A DNA stretch of 64,000 nucleotides. It comes from Porites lobata (Eukaryota > Cnidaria > Anthozoa > Scleractinia > Poritidae). Location of the stretch: contig CALNXK010000108.1 in assembly GCA_942486035.1 (NCBI GenBank), positions 1,112,501-1,176,500 on the forward strand, in the 5' to 3' direction. A program made the translations under genes and the position numbers. Of the stretch, positions 55,640 through 64,000 are shown one piece after another; position 1 is the first letter of the stretch; each line of letters begins with the position of its first letter. Below the pieces are notes generated by a model that was not told where the DNA came from, did not search any database, and was given only the letters and a program-made list of their open reading frames with translations.

Positions 55640-56720
55640 GTTGACGCTTTAGTCTGCCGCGTTGAGCTCATCTTTGAATTTGCTGAGAAAACGCGGAGGA
55701 GTGGATCGGCTTTGCGGCGACGACGAATAAAAATGTTGAAGCCCATAATACAGACAGGGGTCTCCCAAGAGTTCCAAGGCTACGAGTAAGCGTAATCGGA
55801 CCCAAAAACTAATAAAGAAGGCAACAAATATGTTCCAGCTTGGCAGTACGACCGAGTCACCCTCTTGTTGTTTGTAATGCACTCCTTCCCTCTCTTCCGT
55901 AACTGGACTCACGTATCTGAGGTCCTGCTTGTCTGAGTTCAGGGACTTGTGCAAAGCCACGTGGTTGACGAATTCTTTTTCCTGGGTCTTATTGAATTGT
56001 AGACCAAACTAGCCCCATATTTTAGTTAAGCATCATCTTGGCCACTTGTCTGAGACCTGGATTGCACTTCATGTTTTGGGGATCCAAACAAAGTATAACT
56101 AAATGTACCTGACCTTATCGTCTTCGGTTCCCCTCCCGCTGGCTTCTTCCTTTATTTTTTAACACGTTTCAACGTTATCTTTAGAGAGATGCACTTGCGA
56201 ATGGGGCAAGTGCCAGAGTTCATTGGTGTGAACAATCTTGTATCCCTAGTCCACAGCCTTCTGGATTGCAGTTCTGCACCATGTGCCTTGCAGGGCTCAT
56301 ATGTACCTGCTACAATGTCCCACCATGGGATAGTTAAATTAATCGTTAACATAGGCGGCTTACAATGGAAAGGTGAGTTTATCCCTCATCGGTATAGAGC
56401 TACGGGATGGTATAGATCTCGCGGAATAAGGACCTGGCCCTGTGCCACACCAAAATACTGGTCCAGGTCTGTGAGGTCCACTTCATTGTGAAATTCTGGA
56501 TGGCCTACGGGGTAGTAGTGTAAACCCAAAGGTACAGGTACGTGAAGTCATAAATCTTCATTTTCTCTTCATCCTCCGCTTAGTGACAGTGTGAACACAT
56601 TTTTCCTTCCCCAGTCGAACTGATCCAGATACAAAACAGCCGCGTTGAAGCTGAACGGTCCTACTAGTTCCAAGTAAGGTGTTTTTAATTGCCAACACTT
56701 AATTTAAAGACAAAAGCAAG
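55640..56720 (-). pseudogene. Decayed Polinton/Maverick DNA polymerase B fragment
   Basis: Protein-primed family B DNA polymerase from a Polinton/Maverick element. On the minus strand in order: YDFTYLYLWVY (motif A, usually D-x2-SLYP, altered here), DQYFGVAQGQVLIPRDLYHP, KLTFPL, GTWCRTAIQKAVD and GYKIVHTNELWH, EEASG, NPGLRQVAKMMLN (motif B helix), FNKTQEKEFVNH, RYVSPVTEER, NIFVAFF and FKDELN. The DTDS motif C expected before the last block is lost. Frames change several times and in-frame stops occur, including one after the AVD. The exonuclease domain and every other Polinton gene (integrase, capsid, ATPase) are absent from the window. It is non-functional but clearly identifiable from motif order. 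Confidence 0.8.
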
Positions 56721-56724
56721 TTTA

Positions 56725-57150
56725 TTTTCGATATGGCTACATGTACCTGTCGGGACCAAAAGAATCGACTAACAAGAACAGACGGTCTGACTAACTTACG
56801 GCTTCCATAATCGACCAGTTGGGAAGTTTGGAAACAGAATGCTGCCTTCGTTACGGTAAGAGAGAAGATTGAAACCAAATTGAGCTTAGTTCCAATATAT
56901 TTCTTATTGCAAGCCACGTATACGAATGGTGCACAGACGTGCTACTTGGGTAACTTTACACGTAAGCCTTTCATGATTTCACTCATTACACTCGTTCGTG
57001 CACAGCCTGCTAAATTCCTCAAATGATCAGGATTGTTGGTGAAAGCTCAAGTAACTGCAACTGTGTTTTTGCTTACATGCTGAAATCGCAATAACAATGT
57101 TTTTATTGTCCCTCCTAGTTTACATCATCTTCATTCTATGTTTCATTAAT
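56725..57150. other. No gene recognised
   Basis: Could be decayed upstream polymerase sequence; no motif is recognisable. Confidence 0.4.
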
Positions 57151-57156
57151 CTCACG

Positions 57157-57290
57157 GATTCATGGCTCAGTTGGTAGGGCATTTTGGGGTTAATTTACAA
57201 TTGCTTAAATTGCAATTACCACTATGACGAGCATATCTTCATTTAAATGTGTAATTCCGGGTTCACTTCATCTTCATTTTACAGCAAAAC
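57157..57290 (+). mobile_element. Internally deleted tRNA-derived SINE
   Basis: GGATTCATGGCTCAGTTGGT then AGGGCA is a tRNA-like A-box head. It jumps to the body phrase CAATTGCTTAAATTGCAATT at 57199, then GAGCATATCTTCATTTAAAT and GGGTTCACTTC. Part of the head between the two boxes is missing. Confidence 0.55.
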
Positions 57291-57914
57291 TGTAAACACG
57301 TGCTCTCTGCAGAGAGTTATTTGTTACCTGCGGAGCGCATGTCCTACAAAATTAGCCCAAAGCGACAGTGACAAGGCAGTCCAGCCTTTTGGTACGGAGG
57401 TAACACTAAGCCAACAGACCACGTTCGATGTACAAAATTCTCACATAACATCCGAGGCTTAGGGTAAAAATTGCTTATTTCTCTCGACTTCATTGTCTCG
57501 CAATTCCCAGAAGAGACTTGAGCACAAAAAGTACCAAACCAACAGAGAAAAATGGTCAAAAAGAATCGGAGTCATGTTAGAATTAGTATACTATGTTAAA
57601 AATTGTCCCCGTTGGTGCCTTCCCCTTCCTTTCGTATGCCTTCCCTTTATTAATATGCATGTGGTCGAGTCTATGACGTCACCCGTTGTTATAACCTAGG
57701 GAAAAAATGCCTTCCTCCATACTAATTAAGTGCCTTCCTCCATATATAAAGAAGTGGATAGGTTTACTAATGAGCGAATACTACAATAGGTACAATAGGC
57801 TTACCTCGACTTGCCCGTGAAGTAACTTGAGCCCGGTTTTCGGACCGACTATTAAAAGGAAAATAGGAATAAGAGGAGCGATTACCTAGCAACGCGAGAA
57901 ACGGCTGCCTATAT

Positions 57915-58098
57915 CTTATTTAGCGCTAAAACTCAGATATATAAACAAAGCACATACAGAAAGTGGAGTTGAAAAGTCTTTATTTCAATTTACTTTATGT
58001 TTTCTTATTTTAGTAGCGCTAAAACTCGGATATATAAACAAAACAAACACACACGTACACAAAGTGGAGCTGAAAACGCTCTATCTCAATTTTGACTG
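57915..58098. repeat. Tandem duplication, ~90-bp unit
   Basis: TAGCGCTAAAACTC(A/G)GATAT starts at 57921 and 58014. Both units continue through ATATAAACAAA, AAAGTGGAG(T/C)TGAAAA and a TCAATTT near the end. Confidence 0.85.
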
Positions 58099-58474
58099 TT
58101 ACAGAACCGCGTTTTCTCCTATCTATCTCGAGGAAATGAAAAACTATTGAGCGTTTCACGCACCGTTATTCAGTTAATTATGCGAGCTCACAAGACCTTT
58201 GTTGCATACAAATTAGCTCTGCAGTAAAAAACCCCAAGGGAGCATATAAAAGCACACACAAAAAACCAATTAATAACTTAACAAGGATCAATTGAAACAC
58301 GCGACTAACAATTGCTACAATAAAACCAGAAACGTTTCTTAAGACACAAGAAATCAACCCTTTATTAAAATGATTGCAAAAAGATTATATTAAAGATTCT
58401 ATTAAAATAATCAAAGAAGGCAAGCCATTCTTCTTTTACACTGCGCACAATGTCTGACTTACCCCTCTCCATTT

Positions 58475-58800
58475 TCAATTTTATTTCCCTCCTCCACCTC
58501 CACCTCCTCATTTATTCTATAAATTTTTCCATCCACAAATACATCGACCTCTTTCGACCCTACATCGACCCCACATCACCACCACAATTTCTATTGTTTT
58601 CCCTCCACGACCACCACCACCGCCACCACATTTCTATTGTTTTGCCCTACACCACCACCACATTTCTATTGTTTTCCCTCCACCACCACCACCACCACCG
58701 CCTCATTTCTATTGTTTCCCTCCTCCTCATTTTTTTTTAATTGTTTTTTCCTCCTCCTCCTCCTCCTCCTCCTCCTCCTCCTCCTTCCCCTCCTCCTCAT
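58475..58800. repeat. Pyrimidine-rich minisatellite: CATTTCTATTGTTTTCCCTCC with (CCA)n and (TCC)n
   Basis: The ~20-bp phrase CATTTCTATTGTTTTCCCTC recurs around 58627, 58660, 58706 and 58797, separated by CCACCA or TCC tracts. Open frames across it are composition artefacts. Confidence 0.85.
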
Positions 58801-58928
58801 TTCTATTGTTTTCCTCGAAAAGGCCAGAGGTCAAAATCAGGCCTTAACATTTGAGTTTTGCCTTTTAGGTGTGATTTTGGCCCCTTTGACCTTTTCGAGG
58901 GAAAACAATAGAAATGAGGAGGAGGAGA
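58796..58928. repeat. Fold-back hairpin, ~130 bp
   Basis: CTCATTTCTATTGTTTTCCTCG and AAAAGGCC at the left pair with the right arm GACCTTTTCGAGGGAAAACA, ATAGAAATGAGG. The loop holds a TTAACATTTGAG stretch. Confidence 0.8.
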
Positions 58929-59479
58929 AACAAAAAAATGAGGAGGAGGAGGAGGGAAACAATAGAATATATATGCAGGGGAAGGCACCAACAAGGATAA
59001 TTTTTAACATAGTATACTACTTATGTCGCACGTTGGCTATTCAAAGACAAACCACTCGCATCTGAACTTATGTATGAAATGCTCTGCATATTCTAACTTA
59101 AAGAAAATGTTATTTATTTTCTTATAACAGACTTTAAGAACCAGGGCCACGTGGCTAGGTAGATTTTCTAACAGTAAAGACAAAGCTTCAGACCTTAGGT
59201 GGATTAAGTGACCGACAAGTTTTTTGGGAATTTCTTTATCCTTTGATCATCAAAGTAACGATTATCAGAATTTGGATTCTAAGATTCACGTACTGCCAAC
59301 CGGAACTTAATTGTATTTTGGGGGCCGCGGTACAAAGATTAGCGCGCGCGTTATTCACTACGGCAACAATCAAGACACTGAAATGAGAACGCGGGACTCC
59401 ATGCCATTCAAAACAAAACGGACAGCGCCTTGGTTACCAACATAACATTCCGGCTGGGCACAAGATTAAGAGCACGTTT

Positions 59480-59620
59480 CTCACTAACGATAACGATATG
59501 TATTTTGTCACTTAATTTTTGTTTTATAATTTTAGTTTGAGGGCCACTAGTTATTCAGTTGAAGTACTGTCCCGTGTTGCCCTCGTTAAATAAAGTTGAT
59601 TATTATTATTATTATTATAA
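59480..59620 (+). repeat. LINE 3' end with (ATT)n tail
   Basis: GTTGCCCTCGTTAAATAAAG then TTGATTATTATTATTATT looks like a non-LTR retrotransposon 3' untranslated end with its microsatellite tail. No coding part remains recognisable upstream. Confidence 0.5.
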
Positions 59621-59624
59621 AACT

Positions 59625-62225
59625 GAAATTTCGAAATTCTTCATATTCAGTGATTCGGTAAACACGAAAATAGTTCGCTTTTAAAGAAAATTTGTTAGCA
59701 AGAGCTCAAATTAGGTAACCTGTAAATTTTCAGCCGTATATCTCAAAGTAGCTATTGCAACGGCCACTGAAAATTAGAAGGATTTGTATGAGAACTTTTG
59801 CCACCTGGTCACGCCCGAATGGTTTTCCATAGGAATCCTCGTAAATTTCGAAATTTTCAAACTTTCGTGAAATTCAAAAGCGAACTGTCTTCGTGTTTTG
59901 ACAAAGTTGATCACGTGATCATCTAATGCAAAAGGCCTATTTAAACAACGCAAAAAAGCGAAAACTTCATGGAAAGATACACATCAAAATATTGGGTGAC
60001 TTTCATTTCGAAAACTTTGGGTAAAAAGATAGTAATATATTCTCAACTGGAACACCACCACACAAATCCAAATGAGTCTAAATGCATAAGATACAAGAGA
60101 ATCGGCCCGAGGCTTTGCGAGTCGGTGAACCAGGAGAGGAAACGAGGTATGCCCCATCGCTGTAGGGAGGAGGGTGGGGCGAGAACTGCTATTGAGGGTG
60201 CCGAGACCTTAACCTTACTAGAACTGGCTGAATAATCAAATAAGCTGCTCTTACAACTGAGGGACAAGGTCTGTGGGTATCCCCTGTACATATTCCCCTG
60301 GCCACGCTGAGAATTTTAGGAAATGCATTGATGCTAAATTAGGCTTTTGTGCGTATTTTCCCTAGTGAGAATAGCAAACCATTTGCACGTATGGTAAACG
60401 TTCATATGGGCTCTAATGATGCTGTAAGCAAAAAATTCCGCTGTCTACTTTTTTTAAAAAAATTAAGCCTCCTCCTTTATTGTTCTTTCTTTCTAAAAAA
60501 TGCAGTCTTTTTGTATGTACAATAAACATTCACGGGACTTGTTATTGCAGTAAACAAAAAAAGGCGCTGTGTACTTTTTTCTTGCGTTGGATACAACTTA
60601 ACCTTGTTTTTTGTATCGTATTTTTTTTTTGTCTGTACTAACACAGTCAATAAACGAAGCTTATTTTAAAAAAATGCTGTAAGCAATTTTTTCTGGACCT
60701 TGTCTTAAGAAATTTAAACATAGTTATGTAATTAATTATTAACAATAAAGTTCCGGTTGTTTGAATTACTAAAACATCCTCACCATCTACCAGTTTCTCT
60801 AACTCCTTTCGTTGTAAATATTTCAGTTTTTTAAGCTTCACACGCTCCAAAACTCATATATATAAAAGAACGCCTTCGCAGCACCGTTTGAAATCTGCTC
60901 CAGGAAAAATATATTATGGCTGCCTGCTCGATTTGTGCAGGCAACCATCTGATTAGTCGACAATAGCAAATCCACGTGTCCAGCCATCTGTTTGAGTGAG
61001 GTGCGCGGGCTCATTTTCCGAACAGCAGCTGGTAATTGAGCTTAGGTTCTCGCTATCTAAACTTTTTCTAATTAAAGTCTACAAATGACGATTTGACAAT
61101 ACAGTTAAGACTTCTTGATAGTGATACACAACGAAGTATATTATAAGTCATTAGAAAGGCTCCATGAATATATTATACTTCTGTTAATTGTATAAAATTT
61201 GGTATCTTTTTTCAGACCAGATATCTACACGTTTATGCATCAGTCAATTCCACCGGGCCAATCCCAAGCTTTTGACACGCACGCGGTTTCCTATCAGAAT
61301 ATAACCACAAGGAAGGTTTTACTGGAAGAAAAGCAGATTGGCTCATTTGTCATGGACAGGAATAAATTGTAGAGGGGTGTAACGGCATGTTCTCGATTTT
61401 TCATGTATGTATGCATTTCTTCATTGCTTATAAGCCAGAATTACGTAGCGAAATTGGAGCTATCGATGCGAATCAACGTTTTTTGGTTATTGAATCAAAT
61501 TTCTGTTGATATTATTGGAAGAACATCCTTTCATATTTATAAAACTATACATAACATATAACTTTACAGCGCTCTATTAATTTTAATGTCAATAATTTTA
61601 TACCAATACTACAACCATAAACTGGTGCATGTCGTCGCGCCGTGAAGTCTTAATTAGAATCCTCGCGCTATTACAAAGGAAGACGTTAATTAAACCAAAA
61701 AATGGCACATTAAAATGCTTCAAACGGCGCTATTTGACTGTGCTATCAATGAAAAATGTTGCAGTGTTGACGGAGGACGGGGCATTTGCACTTTTTTTTC
61801 GTCCTCACTCCGGGGGATTCGACAGCTCAAGAGTCCCCACCCCCGGGAATTTGCCATCCAAGGCAAAAAAAATGCTAATGCCCGGGGTCAGTCCGCCGGG
61901 GGCTGGGCGCAGGTGGAATTGACTGATGCATTATGGAGACAAAGAGACAACCATAAAGAGACAACCATGCCATGTATGCAAGTAGCCTCTAAACATTTAT
62001 CGGCAAGACATTTTTATACAATAATTCTTCCAGGTTGACGTATTCCTACAAGAGAAATGAAAAAAAGAAGGATAAGGAGTTATAAGCAAAGAAAAATTAC
62101 GTTGCAGCAGATAGCAAGTTTTCAAAATTCTCGCTAAACCAAATTCCACAGTTTCACTGTAGAGAACCATGGGGGCATAAAAAGGCAATTGAAATTTCTA
62201 GTGGCCCAAGTTATTTCCACACTGC
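59625..62225. other. No gene recognised; possible 3' part of the kinase gene
   Basis: Plus-strand frames at 59969-60235 and 61629-62038 (containing SGGFDSSRVPTPGNLPSK) have no domain I can name; the latter resembles a multicopy coral repeat, from memory only. The last exon of the minus-strand kinase gene should lie in or beyond this stretch but is not identified. Confidence 0.35.
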
Positions 62226-62232
62226 TGCTAAC

Positions 62233-63682
62233 CTGCTCTTCTTCTTTCATCATCATTCGCAGGTCTGCGCTTAGGCGTCCAAAACTTGGTCTGTGGGATG
62301 GGTCGCTTTTCCAACACTTCATCATGACATCATACCTTCGTATTAAACGAGGATATTACTACTTAATAACTGAAATACAATAATACATTTTGCCTTTCAA
62401 AAACAATCAGCAGTGTAAATACAAACTATAACGACCACTTCTGGTAAGAACCCAGGGCCACTTTTTGGGAGATCCAAAGTTTTATGTCTACTTTCAACAC
62501 ACTTAATTGTTTAGGCGATTCACAAAACTAGTTTTGCCATTTGACCTCTTCAGTTGTTCGCCACACGACATTTGAAATAACAGCCACATCACGTGGTATT
62601 GCACAAAAAATATATGGAAAAAATGACCTTTCTCTGTAAAATAACTGTTAGGAACCAATATTGCCTAGAAATGTTTAAAGGTCTATAAAGGCCAAAGATT
62701 TCTGGATGACCATTTCATTCATCTAAGCTAGATGTTTGGAGTTTTTCTACTTACTTACAACGTTCGGAAATTGTGTTTTTCGCATTATATTACTAAGATA
62801 TAGCAACTGTTGTTAAAGTAGGTCTCAAAACGACCCCAAGAAGTTTCTTATGAAAGTAGGGCTACTCCGTGTCCTTTAACCTTCTACAAGACGCATCCTG
62901 GTAGCTACCAGTCGGACGAGATGAAGCCACCTTAAACTTTGAAACGACCAAAGATTTTCCAAGACATCCGAATAGTTTCTGAGGCAGTTCCAAAGTAACC
63001 AAACACGTTTCTAAAGCATGTGGGAAATCAATTAAGACACTTCAAACGCATTTGGAAACATTTAGTTGTTGGGTGCCCCTGATTCTGTGAGATCTCGCAC
63101 GACAGGTTCGGCCGTTACAATCTTTGCTTTATGGGTGGCAATATGGAGGGCCTCGCTGGGAGGGGCGGCGAAAGGGGTGGAGCTTTTGTTTCCCTGGACC
63201 CTAAAATAGTTTGAGGTTATTCACCTGTTCTTCGTGAACGGCTCAACATACTCCCTACACTCCATCCTGTCTAGTTCTCCGGTCGCCGTTCAGGTTTAAC
63301 CTTTGGCCCAGCCATAAAAGGGCCACGTGTAACAGAAACATCAGCAGATATTTTATAACTTTATTAAAAAAGCGATCATTAAGGAAGTTCTAACTCCGAA
63401 AGACCAGAGAAACAGCAATAATGTCGCCTCATTACAAGTATATGAATGGTATATTTTTGCAAGCTATACAAAATCAGAGATTGGAGGTTATATTTTTTGT
63501 CTTAGAATTCATCCCCTGTTCTCTAAAGGTAAAGGGTCATGTGAGCGGTTCCCCAAAACGCCTGTGACGTCATCAATATACTTACAGCTTAGGACTTATA
63601 AATTTAGGACGTGACATGCGGTAGCCTTTCTTCAATAAGACGAGCATATCTTTCATGTACACTCCAGGAAAAGGATCACCAC
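62233..63682 (-). CDS. Receptor tyrosine kinase, two exons of the kinase C-lobe
   Basis: A host gene on the minus strand, incomplete at both ends. Exon A is 63682-63586 (acceptor TCTGTTTCAG, donor GTAAGT), encoding a GGDPFPGVYMKDML segment then LLKKGYRMSRP, the subdomain IX-X region of RTKs. Exon B is 62335-62233 (donor GTTAGC), encoding YDVMMKCWKSDPSHRPSFGR, with the CW and invariant Arg of RPSF (subdomain XI), then a helical acidic end. The phases join exactly (CT to G gives Leu, reading KLYDVMM), which supports both splice sites although the exon B acceptor is weak. The pattern GYRM-x-RP and CW-x3-P is tyrosine-kinase-specific. The subfamily (FGFR-, Tie- or Ret-like) cannot be settled. The intron, 62336-63585, holds no gene I can see. 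Upstream exons lie beyond 64 kb. Confidence 0.85.
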
Positions 63683-63689
63683 CTGAAAC

Positions 63690-64000
63690 AGAGTTATATC
63701 TTTCTACTTAATAGGATTGCCATGGCCAGCTTTGCAGACTGATTTTTTTCGCACTTCCCACTTCTCTGTCGAGAGTCTGCAGGTTACCACAGGTACTTGC
63801 AGCTTCAAAAACTGAATTTTTTTAATAACGTTTTTAAAGGCTGACTGAGAACACGGAGCTGGATTATTTTGTTAAAATGTTGATTGGCAACCAAAGCAAT
63901 TGACAATATATAGCATTTACTCTGAATTTGTCTTTATTTTTTAATAACGTTTTTTAAAGGCTATACGAAGAAGTATAAATAAATGTATCTTTGGACAGTG
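63690..64000. other. Probable intron of the kinase gene
   Basis: No exon recognised. A short direct repeat, TTTTTTAATAACGTTTTT then AAAGGCT, lies at about 63818 and 63939. Confidence 0.5.

Larger units (their letters stand above)
57585..59018. mobile_element. 1.43-kb TIR element filled with simple repeats
   Basis: AGTATACTATGTTAAAAATT followed by GTCCCCGTTGGTGCCTTCCC at the left is matched inverted at the right by GGGGAAGGCACCAACAAGGA and TAATTTTTAACATAGTATAC, ending 59018. Arms are about 43 bp. Inside are GCCTTCC words, a 90-bp tandem duplication, CCACCA and TCC tracts and a hairpin, but no transposase. Confidence 0.65.

Noticed and set aside
58450..59065. Pro/His/Leu-rich frames
   Set aside because: Products of CCA, TCC and CATTTCTATTG tracts.

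Overview
The window reads as nuclear DNA of an anthozoan, most likely a stony coral. The evidence is AT-rich sequence, GT-AG introns, SINE and LINE types I associate with coral genomes (recognition only, no search was run), C2H2 zinc-finger exons and a receptor tyrosine kinase split by introns. Very little is ordinary host gene. Most of the window is layered transposable elements, many inserted into one another.

Layout. 0.4-9.4 kb holds a diverged tandem duplication, ~118-bp minisatellite arrays built on TTTGGCGAAAATGGC-type motifs, two LTR-like blocks in opposite orientation, and two inverted-repeat elements (3.2-4.3 and 4.4-6.4 kb). 9.4-10.5 kb is a four-finger C2H2 terminal exon with decayed extra fingers 3' of it. 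11.9-16.6 kb carries fold-back MITEs, a SINE tail and a pogo-like end. 16.7-18.8 kb is a decayed L1/Tx1-type LINE. 22.27-29.00 kb is a complete-looking 6.7-kb Tc1/mariner-type transposon with ~190-bp terminal inverted repeats (TIRs), TA flanks and two convergent genes. 29.1-40.7 kb has several fold-backs, one LINE split into three pieces by later insertions, and a 1.75-kb palindrome with a fold-back inserted in one arm. 42.1-43.7 kb is a 17-finger C2H2 exon. 43.8-45.1 kb has a tRNA-derived SINE and a LINE 3' end. 45.1-48.9 kb is an 11-exon decayed DDE-transposase-like gene. 50.26-51.24 kb is a small TIR element carrying a SAP-domain reading frame. 53-55 kb has a fold-back and a LINE with a (GATT)n tail. 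55.6-56.7 kb is a decayed Polinton/Maverick DNA polymerase B. 57.6-59.0 kb is a TIR element full of simple repeats. 62.2-63.7 kb has two minus-strand exons of a receptor tyrosine kinase, the clearest host gene.

The best candidate for an undescribed system is the 22.27-29.00 kb transposon. Its plus-strand gene is a single-exon 342-residue DD38E transposase with a paired (Pax-like) DNA-binding region. Its minus-strand gene starts at the other end, is spliced, and encodes a CCHC zinc-knuckle, coiled-coil, proline-rich protein. The two TIRs align right up to both start codons, so one promoter cassette with an inverted CCAAT box and a CCTTATATGG motif appears to drive both genes symmetrically. A second gene of this kind is unusual for a Tc1/mariner-type element. 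All homology statements are from reading the sequence; no database search was possible.
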